From: Punica granatum
Lineage: Eukaryota > Streptophyta > Magnoliopsida > Myrtales > Lythraceae
NCBI RefSeq assembly: GCF_007655135.1
Contig: NC_045134.1
Location: forward strand, 18,934,568 to 18,998,567
DNA: 64,000 nucleotides
Direction: 5' to 3'
Shown here: piece by piece, positions 22,601 through 34,391 of the stretch
Numbering within the stretch: position 1 is the first letter of the stretch
How the letters are laid out: the number at the start of each line of letters is the position of its first letter
Translations under genes and position numbers: made by a program
The notes under the pieces: model-generated
Seen by the model: only the letters and a program-made list of their open reading frames with translations
The model's database searches: none
Told to the model about the DNA's origin: nothing

Positions 22601-25600
22601 ATCCATCCAGCGCCACCCGCGCCCTTCACCAGCACAACACCCGTGCCCCCTCCACCCTTCACTCCCGTCTCCTCATCCAGCGCCACACCCGCGCCCTTCA
22701 CCAGCACACCCGTGCCCGTCACCCCGCACTCCCGTGCTCATCATCCAGCCCGCGCCACCACACACGCCCCGTCACCCGCGCATCCCCTGTGCTCGTCATC
22801 CAGCGCCACCCGCGCCCATCACCAGCACCCCGTGCCGGTCACCCGCGCACGCCCGTGCTCGTCATCCAGCGACCCCGCGCCCATCACCACGCCACCGCCA
22901 CCCTCGCCCTTCACCAGCACACCCTGCCCGTCACCCGCGCACGCCCTGCTCGTCATCCAGCGCCACCCCCGCCCCATCACCAGCACACCCCGCCCGTCAC
23001 CGCTCGCACGCCCGTGCTCGTCATCCAGCGCCACCCGCGCCCTTCACCAGCACACCCGTGCCCGCCACCCCGCGCACTCCCGTGCTCCTCATCCAGCGCC
23101 ACCCCGCCCTTCACCACACCCCGTGCCCTTCACCCGCTCACTCCTTCACCGCTAGCTCCCCTGCTCATCATCCACGCCACCCGCGCCCGTCACCCGCGCA
23201 TCCCTGTGCTCGTCATCCAGCGCCACCCGCGCCCATCACCAGCACACCCGTGCCGTCACCCCGCACGCCCGTGCTCGTCATCCAGCGCCACCCGCGCCCA
23301 TCACCAGCACACCCTCGCCGGTCACCCGCGCACGCCCGTGCTCGTCATCCAGCGCCACCCGCGCCCATCACCAGCACACCCGCGCCCTCACCCGCGCACG
23401 CCCGTGCTCGTCATCCAGCGCCACCCGCGCCCTTCACCAGCACACCCCTGCCCGTCACCCGCGCCACCCTGTGCTCGTCATCCAGCGCCACCCTCGCCCA
23501 TCACCAGCACACCCCTGCCGGTCACCCGCGCACGCCCCGTGCTCGGCACAGCGCCACCCGCCCCTTCACCAGCACACCCCCTGCTCATCATCCAGCGCCA
23601 CCCGCGCCCGTCACCCCGCATCCCTGTGCTCGTCATCCAGCGCCACCCGCGCCCCACCAGCACACACCTGCCGGTCACCCACGCACGCCCGTGCTCGTCA
23701 TCCAGCGCCACCCGCGCCCATCACCAGCACACCCGTGCCGGTCACCCACGCACGCCCGTGCTCGTCATCCAGCGCCACCCCGCGCCCCATCACCAGCACA
23801 CCCGCGCCCGTCACCCGCGCACGCACCGCCCGTGCTCGTCATCCAGCGCCACCCGCGCCCTTCACACCAGCACACCACCCGTTCCCGTCACCCGCGCACC
23901 CTGTCTCGTTCCATCCCCTCCCCCGCGCCCATCACCCCCACACACCCTTGCCGGTCACCCGCGCACGCCCGTGCTCGCACCCAGCGCCACCCGCGCCCTT
24001 CACCAGCACACCCGTGCCCGCCACCCGCGCACGCCACCCCGTGCTCATCATCCAGCGCCACCCGCGCCCTCACACTCACCCAGCACACACCCTGCCCGTC
24101 ACCCTCGCACTCCCGGCTCATCATCCAGCGCCACCCGCGCCCCGTCACCAGCGCACGCCCGCGCCCGTCACCAGCGCACGCCCGCCCGTCACCAGCGCAC
24201 GCCCTCCGCCCGTCATCCGCGCACAGCCCGCGCCTTCCGTGCCCCGCCTCCGCGCCACGTCCCGCGCCCGTCCCCCTCACCCGCACGTCCTTGCCCAACA
24301 CCAGCGCTTGTCAGTGCCCACCAACGCCCGTGCACGTCCACCCTTGCGCCCGAATACCCTTTTAAGGGTTCCACCGAGTCACCCGACTCTCAAACACTTC
24401 CCCGACTCTTTCCTCGTATTCCGAGGCTAGGTAAAACACTTCTGACTTAGAGGAGTTAGGACTTTTTATATTTTGCATGGCTATGGAGTATTATGGTGTT
24501 TCATGCATGTTTCATTTGCAAGATTTAATTTTTATGCAATTTTATGTTATATTATGCATGTACACTATCTTATGACTTGCTACCATGTCGGAAAGAGCTT
24601 GGATCATCATAAAGAAGACTATCCCAACCCGATTATGGCACATTAATTCTCGGCCAACTCTCTAAAGGAGAGGGTTGAGACTTAAATTGCTCTTTTCGGG
24701 TTAAGATCGGTCTCCTTAGCCTATTCAAGTTAATTTCCGAGTTTGTTTTATCATTATTGCATGCATGAAGCCGGTGTTATTTATCCTTTTCCTTATTAAC
24801 ACGTTTGTGAATGTTTGTATGTTTAAATGAGCTAAACAAATCGTGATAACGCCGGCTTTTGTTAAAAAGGAGTGCTATTTATCACGGTTGATGTTTGAGC
24901 ATGCGAGAAATAATTAAACCACGATTAGGAAATCATTCGTGACTCGGATAGAGCCATGAGAACCTTCGGCCACCCTTCACAAGATGAAGCCGAGGGCTTC
25001 TTGGCCTTCCTTGGGTCAAGAATGAGTTCCTTATCTCAAGTTTAATTTGTTGATCGGATGATGTGAAGTTTTACTTCAATGTCTTTACGATTCCCATAAA
25101 ATATCATGTAAAGACTCTTTCAAACGAAGCATGCATGGATTCGAGTATCGATGACTCATTCGGGTCCATTTGGTTATGAGGATAGTTTCGGTCATTAGAC
25201 CAAATTATCCTCGATCCTTATGGAATCGTCTTGGTCGTCGAGTCGCGAATCGTTTTCACAATTAATGCATTCGGCACAACCCTTAAGCATTAATGCCACA
25301 AACTGGTTAATCGGGACGCTCACACGATTAAACTCACTTCACACTAATAAAGTTTACCCGAATTGGACATTAATTGATAACTCGCGTCGACGAGTCGTCA
25401 AAGGACGTTGGTGCCCTTTTCAAACTTATCAATTTCAAAACCCGAAACGCGCGGTCCGATGTAGCATGGACGTCTGGAAAGGGCTTCTGTGTCTCAACTT
25501 GAGTTTTTACCTGATTCTAGGTAACTCAGGTCAAGATACAGAAGATCTTTCTAGATCACTTCCGGGCAGATCGACCGGTTCTTTGGCTTTTTTGGGTTCT

Positions 25601-27133
25601 TGCACAACCCTGGATGATCCAGGGAATCGGTCGACACCGGCTACAGGCCGAGGTGGCCCGCACTGCGATCTTTCCCCTTTTCTGAAAACAATTTTCAAAT
25701 AGAGGGCAAAATTGTCTTTTCACAATCCAGCGACATCCTTAGGGTTAGCATAACAGAAACACTACAGTACGGGATAAGAACGGGCTACCTGTTCAGGTGC
25801 AGGTTCATCTGCATAGCCTTTTCTTATCTAACTGATGAGTTTCTGTTATCCTAACATAGACTCGGGTAACTAGAACAGTTGATCCCTGTGAGAAAACCTG
25901 TGAAATGCTGATTAACCTTTCACTCGACCTAACCAAACACTAGATAATGGTTAGGAGGAATTCTAGATTCCAAATCTAGAGTCAAAACACGAGTTTGGTT
26001 AATTCAGTGGTATTCAGTGTCAGACAATACAAACAACTGTAAAGCGATTCACACACCTGAGATTTGACTCTCTTTGTCAAGTTCTCAAAACAAAGCCGAA
26101 TGCTGAAACGTTGGCATATGTTTGATTGTTTAGCATATGGCATTTGCTTGCAAAAACACCCCTGGGTTAATAATCTGTTAATTCACGTAAACACGACAAT
26201 AACAAACACTTTGTCTGTTATTAACATGTTGCTTGTTATCTTTCTGCACCTGTTTGCCATGCGGGTCGAGCCTGACCCCTAGGCCGAATAATATTAGGGT
26301 TCAACGCCCTAATCATCGAGCACAGGGTCCAACACCCTAATCAACACTCACAGGGTCCAACGCCCTATTCAGTGAGAGCGTTCATTGAATTTCAGTTCTT
26401 CGGTCTTTTCCCTAAACTCACGGTGAGTTAGAGTGGAATAATAACCGAACGCGAAACGACTGGAATTCGACCCTTTTGCAATTTGTATTTATTGTTTTTG
26501 AGAGCATTGTAAGGATTCTATTTGGTGCATTTATTCTGTAAGAATTCCAGTCGGTGAGCGAACGGTCCGAGAGTCGAATTAATCGAATCGGTCTAATGCT
26601 TGCCCAGACACAAGTGAATCCAAGATATCGCGGTTCTGGTTCACGCAGGGATTCAACCTCCATGGTTCGATGAACTGTAACGCAAGATTGTGAACCAATT
26701 CCCCGACATATAGATTTACTTCTCTCGGGCTTCTCAACCGACATCGTTTGGTTCATCGAATATCCGGTGTCAAAACGTGCGAGCCGAGTGCAGCTTAATT
26801 CACGCGGTAAATAATAAAACATGCAAGCCTAGCAAACCAGAGTACCGAAAGGGCGTGCGGGATATAGGCCCGCACGTAACATGAACCCCCGAACACGGAT
26901 TTTCCGGTTCCGCACAGATCAATGCCTTAACAACAAACTAGGTGTTCCATACCCCTAGACCTGGGTAACTTATCCGCCCTCGACCTCCGGGTCGTAAAAT
27001 GATAAGTGGCGACTCCTTCTCTCACGCGTGTCCGACGCGCGCCCCCGCGGGAAGGTGGACGTTCCGACCAAGCCGCGCGATCCAAAAGCGCGCGATGCGG
27101 GCCCCGACGAGAGTCAACATTCGGGTCCGTACA
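19689..27133 (+). repeat. 5' LTR of the Ogre-like element, left-truncated
   Basis: It aligns with 36510-41237 of the right LTR but lacks the equivalent of 34392-36509 (about 2.1 kb), including the putative promoter near 36015. Its minisatellite array is about 4.0 kb against about 1.3 kb on the right. The left edge is joined to viral sequence at 19689-19691 through the shared bases TCT. Confidence 0.88.
20231..24235. repeat. 67-bp GC-rich minisatellite, expanded array
   Basis: The unit reads CGTGCTCGTCATCCAGCGCC followed by ACCCGCGCCCATCACCAGCA and a 27-base remainder. Shorter variants of about 46 bp with GCATCCCTGTG are interspersed. Because the unit lacks stop codons and is not a multiple of three, all three plus frames stay open for very long distances; these are not genes. 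This copy has many single-base C indels relative to the clean array at 37051-38386. Confidence 0.95.
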
Positions 27134-27156
27134 GCTTGGCGACTCCGCTGGGGACA
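27134..27156 (+). other. Ogre-like primer binding site (tRNA-Arg type)
   Basis: TTGGCGACTCCGCTGGGGAC follows the left LTR after two bases. As I recall, this matches the tRNA-Arg primer used by Ogre/Tat elements; it should be compared with plant tRNA 3' ends. Confidence 0.7.
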
Positions 27157-27711
27157 TACTTAGTGGGTTAGGCTCGACCCGTTTGCTTGCTTGCATGTTC
27201 ATTTACCGCTTTCTGCAACTTTCTCGCTTATCTACTTTACGCATATTTATTTAAAAGCACTTGCATTGCATCATTCTAGTGGATTAGGTACCACGCTTGA
27301 AATCCCACGACGGCATTTAGGAAGCTAGGTTAGATAGGGGTTCGAAGTAGGGGTACGGCGCGCGGTTCGACTGTCGCTTAGGCCTTGAAAAGAATCCCGC
27401 CCGATTTCAAGGAATTGACACCCTTGAGTCGGGGGCCCCCATCCCTAGGTAGCACGGTCCCTGTAGCACTGAACCATGCATCGTGCTATGCTTCCATGCA
27501 AGCCTTCTACCCGACTCCGGCAACAGTCTATCGAGTCGGCCTGTGAGCCACTTGAGTCTTTTCCATTTCAAGAGCGGTGTACATGTACCTTGTAATTTTA
27601 TTAAGCCGTGGGCATTTATTTTTCGCACTCACGCATCATACAGTTTTCAAAATTAGGGTGTCATTCGCATTGATGAGTCTTAAGCTGATCTTCTTTACAT
27701 CTTGGTAAGGG

Positions 27712-29203
27712 ATGTCGCATTCGGCTTCCTTTCTGTGCCTCGACAGAATCACGCCACCGCTTGAGCAGATTAGTCACATATGGACCAGCCCGCGTCAAAT
27801 TAACCGAAACTATATCACTTCCTTCGTCGGAGATGTGCCCATGCTCTCCACACGCCGAGTAGATTGGAATTTCCTAGGAGCAGCTGTGACGTTCTGGGAT
27901 CCAACCCATGCGGTCTTCAACATTCAGGGTACAGAGCTTACGCCTATCATTGAGGAGTATCGGACCCTCATTGGTAGGACTGCTATTTCCCACGACATTG
28001 TGGAGCCTAACCTCCGTACTACTCGATTGGTCTTAGTCTCGCGCCCTACTCAGGGTGCACAGATCTCAACTGCATGCCGAACTTGCATACTCCGGAGGCA
28101 CTGAGATAGTAACCACGAAACTTCTCTGCTTTATCAAATCACAAGCACGCGAGGTTCGAGGGGACATTTTTCAAGCAAACTTATGTCATGCAGTTTTGCT
28201 CCTTATTTTTGGAACCCTTTTATTCCCTAGCGCAGTCGATCGCATCGACGCAGCTTTGGCTAGCGTCATCCTCCAAGTGGTCGGAGGCCGCGGGTACGAG
28301 GTAGCCCTAGTGGCTGAGACCATTCGGTCGCTCGACCGCGTTACGCGAACAGCTGATCGAAGGTTGAGGGGGTCCCCAATCCTTTTGCAAATTTGGCTAC
28401 AGAGCCACGCAAGCCCCTTTGGCCTCGTGCCCCCAGTTCTGTTTTTCAACCACTCGGAGTCGATCATTTCCCGGTTACTACCTTTAGTGCACGTGGAAGA
28501 ACGCAAGGTTTCCGAGTGGATCAAAATTTTTCGTGAAATATCACCCAAGGGCTTTAAGTGGCGTGCCGCGTGGATGCCACCCGGACCCATGGCCCTTAGA
28601 TGCCATGATTTTAACGGAATCCCACTTTTGAGCCATGCGGGGTCCACCACTTACTTCCCGTTGCGAGTAATGAGGCAGTTTGGTAGCCTACAGACAGTCC
28701 CCGAGGACATGGCACGGACTAGGTTCGAACACACTTGGCGGGAGGATCAGACGTCCGTAGATTGCCAAAGTGATATCCAACAGGTCCTATCCGCATGGCG
28801 CACTGCGGTCACAGAGCTACCTTACTTTCCCGAACACCCTACTCAGGATGAACGGGATTTTCGGGCTACGGAAGAGTACATCCTCCGTTTCTACCGACGG
28901 AGTTCGTTAGTACACGAAGATTCCACCGACTCTCCACAACTTGAGGATAGCACACCATATGGGGCACCCTCAACTTCGAGCATCGCCGTCCAAGCGGAAC
29001 TCACTAGCCTCAGGTCTGAGAGGGACCGCCTTCGTTGGGAGGTCGCTGAGAAAGATGAGCAACTCATCGATCAGCGCCAGCTTCAAAGGGAGCTCGCCCA
29101 AGCACGCGCCGAGTTACAGAGACGTGATCAGGAGTTGGCACGTGCGAACGCTACCTTGGAGAGGTCCAAGAAGAGGACCCATGGAGGTCCCCACCCATCT
29201 TAG
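27712..29203 (+). pseudogene. Ogre-like ORF1, DUF7745-like protein, frameshifted
   Basis: About 490 codons are readable in two frames with a single shift between about 28040 and 28075. The N-terminal part has W-T-S-P-R, a W-D-P-T motif and L-T-P-I-I-E-E-Y. The second part has L-F-G-T-L-L-F-P, then I-L-L-Q-I-W-L-Q, then a C-terminal coiled coil from about 28980 to 29170 rich in Arg, Glu and Gln. This order resembles the plant family annotated DUF7745, which as I recall corresponds to ORF1 of Ogre-type elements; its function is unknown. It starts 556 bases after the primer site, where Ogre ORF1 should be. No gag follows. Confidence 0.7.
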
Positions 29204-30030
29204 GATAGATATCTCCACTAGGCTTTCGCCTGGAATTGGTGTTTTCCGTGGCAATGTTCACTTGTGCCCCGAGCGGGATGGAAGATCGACTTAAGGATTT
29301 ATTTTCCAAACTGCATTGTATTTTAAACTCTTTGAATCAATGCGAACGACAGCATTAGCTAACTTTCAAAACCCACGCATTTGCATACATTTGATATATT
29401 TATTGTCTTGCGGCCACCCACCCCGCACGATAGGCGAGTGGTGCCCACTTTCGCGGGCAGGCCACTCGCGGCCTTCACCCTTCCTCCACAGCAAGACGAA
29501 CTGTGGCCCGAGGGCCGATCAACCTTCCCAGGCGAAGTTAACCAACACTAACTTCTTCCTAACAAAGAGTGTCACTGCGTGATCGGACGCACGTCCCTCC
29601 GCGTGACCCAGCGCATCTACCAGCGATCGAGCGCGCCTCACACATGTCCAAGCATGTTCACACCAACTCATACATGCCTGCTCAACGTATCAATGCATGT
29701 CTCTCGATGTGCTTGCACGAGACCTACCAGGCCAGTTCGCTTCCCTACACTCTTGCATTGAAATGCTGAACGGTTCATGCTCCTTCATTGTTTTCTTTTC
29801 CCATTGCAGGAAATTCTCAACAAGAAGACAGCCTGAATACTAAGCGACCACAATTGAGACAACAAACGTCTCCCATCCATCCAGCTCCTTGGGATTTCAA
29901 CACTAAGTCCCCATCCCTGCTCCATAGAGCAATACCGCAAGCAAATCGGCGTCACTGCATTGCAGCGCCTTGCGCTATTCCTCAGCATTGACCTTTGCTC
30001 TTACATCTCTTGCATTTTCCTATCGAGCAT
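29204..30030. other. Element interior without coding capacity
   Basis: No gag, pol or other domain is readable. Short ORFs are incidental. Confidence 0.6.
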
Positions 30031-30169
30031 GCATTTACTGCATCGGACCTCAGTTCTGCATTTACTGCTTTCGGGCCTCGGCCAGCATTTACTGCTTTTG
30101 GGCTTCGGCCCCTGCATTTACTGCTTTCAGGTTTTGACGCCTCGCATTTACTGCTTTCAGGCTCATCTG
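30031..30169. repeat. Minisatellite, units of 26-30 bp, five copies
   Basis: Each unit begins GCATTTACTGC and continues with variable TTTCGGGCCTCGG-like sequence, starting at about 30031, 30058, 30085, 30113 and 30143. Confidence 0.85.
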
Positions 30170-31117
30170 AAATCCAAAATCGACTTGGATACAAATTCAT
30201 CCAAGCGATACTTCAAGGAGCAAGTCTAATCTTTCCACTGCAAAGACAGAAAGTGACAACTCCACAAACAGAGCATGACCCAACTCTCCATCGCAGACCA
30301 GCACGGTCATACCTCCGATCAAAGAATGGATCTCATCCACCTCCGTTGTGATCACCGACTAAACACTGGGGCAACACGCGCAGTTTTCTTTAAACTCTCT
30401 GTTGCTTTCATTCAAATGCATTCCCACAAATAGGCTCCCGACATGAACAAATCCTTCAATGGAGCATTAGGACAGTCTCGAAGACGCCCTATCGGTTCTG
30501 TTGGACCTGTTCGACTTACCTGTCCTCGTGGGACTCGGCTTCTCGAGCCTTCCCTAGGACGGCTGCGCATGCCTACTCGCAATTAGGGAAAACATGCTTA
30601 TGTGACTTCAGTCATGGTCTAACCACTCCAGAGTGATGATGACTACATTCCCGGAAACAAATGTCATCCACACGCGACACCCCATGGGTCGTGTGCGAGA
30701 CAAAAGGGATTTTCCCATGGGTCCACCCCATATTTCTTACCGCATACTCCACCGCACAATCGCCTAACACACTATCTTCTTTGTCATCTTTTACAGGGAC
30801 ACGTCGGTCACAGGCGAAGAATGATGCACAGGCTCACGCCTTTCTGAGAACTCCTCTCGAGCCTTCTCCCTTATACTTTGACAGGGAAGGGGCTCGGCAC
30901 GGAGATACCCCCTACAAAGCTAAAGACAAAAACAACTGAGCGAGCCTTATGCCATCAACGCAACGATTTCAGTTGACATTGACGACATGAGACGGCCAGG
31001 GGCGACAGTTGCAGAAACCGCCCACCACGAGTCACATCGATGACAAAAGACCGGGGCATTCGCGTTCAACGCTTGCACCGAGACCACCTCGGACATCATC
31101 CACCCACGAAAAGCATT
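30170..31117. other. Element interior, nothing recognised
   Basis: No long ORF or repeat stands out. Confidence 0.5.
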
Positions 31118-31270
31118 TCCAAGTGACGTACACTGGGGCATCCCCGGTTGAAGTTCGCACTAGCACAACTTTTCCAAGCGACGTACACTGGGGCATCCCC
31201 GGTTGAAGTTCGCGCCAACACAACCTCGGCAAGCGACGTACACTGGGCCTCCCTGGTTGAAGTTCGCCCC
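31118..31270. repeat. Minisatellite, about 55-58 bp, three copies
   Basis: The core GACGTACACTGGGGCATCCC followed by CGGTTGAAGTTCGC recurs three times, with decay in the last unit. Confidence 0.85.
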
Positions 31271-33429
31271 GAGGTCGCCATCCTGGGTCACTCCAGCAAG
31301 TGACGTTGGAACGCTCCTGGTCATTTGCGTTAAGTCCAGGCCTCCTCCGCAACAAGCATCAAGACAACTCCGACCACTGGTTCCCTAGGGCAAATTGTAT
31401 TTTCCTTCTAGACAATAGGGGAATTCACTTGAAGAGATTGCAAGGGAAAATGACACGAAGTTCAACTTTCGAGTGCACGGGAGTCAAACTTCCAAGAAAG
31501 CCGGTCCTCACAAAATAGGGCTAGCAACACACAACAAGTCTCCACGAGGCGAAGCACACCAAAGTGGCCTCGGCGATACAAAGTCGAGGAGTTTCAAACA
31601 AAGACACGGGGCACAAAACAAACCCCAGCTGCAAGAAAAAAAAACAAAGCAAAAAGAAGCGGGAAAAACCCGCCAATGAAGAGAGAGAGAAAAGATGCAG
31701 GAAAAACCTGCCAATGAACATAACAAGGCACCGCCGAGATTTAAAACTCCGACGCCGCCAATTCTGAGAAATCAACAAACCCCGACAAAAGGGGAGCAGC
31801 AGACACAACTCCTCGACGGAGACAGAAAACAATGCATTTGGAGGTTGAATCCTTCGAACCCTTCGCCCTTGCAAACTCGAGAGATAAAAGAATCGAGCCC
31901 GCTAGGTCGAAAACCCCTTTTTGGGGCGACCTAGGCAAAAGCTAGGGTAAAAGAGAGGCACGACCGAAAACCCTTTGGGGCGGTCGTGGCAAAAGGAGAG
32001 CTCTTCCCCTTTAGGTTGAGAGGTGCGGCCCGAGGTGGGTGATCGTAGCAAAAGGAGAGCAAAACGAGAGATAAATAAAATTGCCCCTAGTCTCTCACAC
32101 ATCGTGTGGACAAGAGATCCCCAAGGGAAGTGGCCAGTTTATCTATTCCAACACGATCCCCGATCGGCTCTCCAATACCACTCAACCGTCCAAGAGGGAA
32201 CCTTCCTCAAGCACAGTGGGTAACTGAATATGCCGTCCAAGCAGTTCAGTACAACCTACACAACAGAAGGACGAAGAAAAATGGGGGTACATCTCATTGC
32301 AGGCGTGAACCCGTGTATCCTTTTAGCCTGCGGGCAACATGCTTCCCAAGCTTTCTCTTTTCACTTTGTCTTTGCATAACTCCGAATGGGTCACAGCCAC
32401 CCTTCAACAGGCTATCACAGAGCCAAAATCCCAGACATTCCTCTCCAAGAGTCTAGTCACAACGCTTTGGAAATGGTCAGACCGAGTCTGACCAAATCTG
32501 AATAGAAATCCCCAAGCGGGTTGCAAATGCAGCGCCCTACTGTACCCTATTGAGAAGGGTTCAAAGCCGACGGGCGCGTCGAACAAACGATAGAATTGCT
32601 AGGGCATCGTCGGGGAAGTCTCGATATGCCCAATACATAGCTAACGGGAGCCCCTGGAGGCCTCGCATCTAGGCCTCCGAGAACGGGACCTACTTATACT
32701 GTCAAAGCAAAAATCTTCATGGGTTGTTTAGGTGACCCAAAATGAAGATCTGCGTGTCGCAACAACATTTTCATGCTTACCTGTGTCCATTACTTGTTAG
32801 TATTTCTAACATGATTTACTAGTAATGTCAGGATCACAGGTACTGCAAACAGCATGAACTACGACAGACTCTGATTCCTAGTTCCACGGGATACGTAGGC
32901 GCTCTGTCTTAGAGCTCGAGTCTCGCAATACAAGACGCCGACTTTTGGCGAACTTCTTGCAGGTCAAAGCATGACCGCCCAAGCAGCAGAGCTGGCCTCC
33001 GACAAAGCACAATCATTCCTCAGCAGCAAAGTCGGTTTCCGGCAGCCCAATAGGTAACCGCCTAGCGGCGAGCCCGGCTTTCGGCAGATCAAACACATCA
33101 CTGCCACAGAGGTAAGGCTTCAGTGAAATGACTTCGTCCCAGCATCAACGCTTGCCTCCGACAAATCAACGCTCCTTGGAAGATATCTCCCCAAGATCGA
33201 TTCATCTCTACTTCATGTGACGGATGACAATCTCAACCCAAGAGGAGAATCTTCAGAGCAGCACTCCAGGCACTCAGTTGCATCGCAATCAGTTGGCAAA
33301 TAACGAAGCATTTTGCCACCACATCGATTGCAACATGGACGAAATCAACGAGGGAAGGAACACAATGATTCCTTCCACACCTCACACCACTCCCCAGTGT
33401 TTGCATTTACTTCTCACACATTTATTTCT
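31271..33429. other. Element interior, nothing coding recognised
   Basis: A purine-rich stretch occurs near 31620-31700. The conspicuous repeated word AAAACCCCTTTTTGGGGCG near 31910, with a variant near 31966, suggests further local duplication. No protein domain was found. Confidence 0.5.
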
Positions 33430-33649
33430 GCAATGCACTTCATTAGCGTGCACCCTCTCAGGACCGCAGTGCACATTATTTCCGCAATGCACTTTCATTA
33501 GCGTGCACCCTCTCAGGACCGCAGTGCACATTTATTTCTGCAATGCATTTTCATTAGCGTGCACCCTCTCAGGACCGCAGTGCACATTTATTTCTGCAAT
33601 GCACTTTCATTAGCGTGCACCCTCTCAGGATTGCAGTGCACATCGCAAG
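33430..33649. repeat. Minisatellite, about 56 bp, four copies
   Basis: The unit GCAATGCACTTTCATTAGCG, then TGCACCCTCTCAGGACCGCA and GTGCACATTTATTTCT, is repeated four times. Confidence 0.92.
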
Positions 33650-33812
33650 TCCACCGGGTAGGCGCCTTTGAACTATGCAGTTCATTCGGTATGCGCCCCG
33701 TGCATATTGCAAACCAGCCGAGCAAGCGCTCGTGCACATCGCAAGTCCACCGGGTAGGCGCCTTTGAACCATGCAGTTCATTCGGTATGCGCCCCGTGCA
33801 TATTGCAAACCC
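33643..33812. repeat. Direct duplication, period 96 bp
   Basis: TCGCAAGTCCACCGGGTAGG starts at 33643 and again at 33739, followed in each by the same ATGCAGTTCATTCGGTATGC segment. Confidence 0.92.
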
Positions 33813-34175
33813 CTTCGGGTCAGTCCCGACTACCTTTCTTGCATTGGGGTCAGTCCCCTTCGGGTCAGTCCCGATTACTTTCCATGCATTGGGGTCAGTC
33901 CCCTTCGGGTCAATCCCGATTACTTTTCCTGCATTGGGGTCAGTCCCCTTCGGGTCAGTCCCGATTACTTTTCCTGCATTCGGGTCAGTCCCGATTACTT
34001 TTCTCGCATTGGGGTCAGTCCCCTTCGGGTCAATCCCGATTACTTTTCCTGCATTGGGGTCAGTCCCCTTCGGGTCAGTCCCGATTACTTTTCCTGCATT
34101 GGGGTCAGTCCCCTTCGGGTCAGTCCCGATTACTTTTCTTGCATTGGGGTCAGTCCCCGTCGGGTCAGTCCCGAC
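33810..34175. repeat. Minisatellite, 45 bp, about eight copies
   Basis: The unit is CCCCTTCGGGTCAGTCCCGA, then TTACTTTTCCTGCATTGGGG and TCAGT. One unit is shortened near 33980. Because 45 is a multiple of three, repetitive ORFs appear on both strands; these are not genes. Confidence 0.95.
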
Positions 34176-34377
34176 TTTAATTGCCCGTTTCAGCTTTGTT
34201 CCGAACTCTACATGTTTATTGTGCACATCTCACCATATTCCCTCTTATTAGGTACAACATCCTACATATCCAAAACAAAAAGGAGAGGGTCATATAGGAA
34301 ATTCCATTTTGATCATTGCTATCAAACTGGGGTGCTTTTGAAATCTTTGATTGCATCCTCTATTCGAGCAAGCAGTC

Positions 34378-34390
34378 AAAGAGGGGCAAG
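34378..34390 (+). other. Ogre-like polypurine tract
   Basis: AAAGAGGGGCAAG lies one base before the LTR start TGTTAGCACC. Confidence 0.8.
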
Positions 34391-34391
34391 C

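Noticed and set aside
20019..24365. A 1,448-codon ORF and two other plus-strand ORFs of about 1,000-1,400 codons
   Set aside because: They are the same minisatellite read in three frames; the open frames follow from a stop-free 67-bp unit. The right-hand array at 36841-38548 shows the same.
25220..25702. 160-codon ORF in the LTR, also open at 39366-39719
   Set aside because: It is interrupted differently in the two LTRs, has no domain and lies in non-coding LTR sequence.
19689..27133. Interpretation as a host segmental duplication with 36510-41237
   Set aside because: The primer site after the left copy, the polypurine tract before the right copy and TG...CA ends show that they are LTRs of one element.
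28186..28650. 154-codon minus ORF opposite the DUF7745-like ORF
   Set aside because: The plus-strand frame has the recognisable pattern and coiled coil; the minus one has none.
33430..34175. Possible CRISPR-like array
   Set aside because: Units are contiguous tandem repeats without unique spacers, and the genome is eukaryotic.
33559..34251. A 230-codon plus ORF and a 212-codon minus ORF with regular repeats
   Set aside because: They follow the 45-bp minisatellite, whose length is a multiple of three; no domain and no non-repeat coding part.
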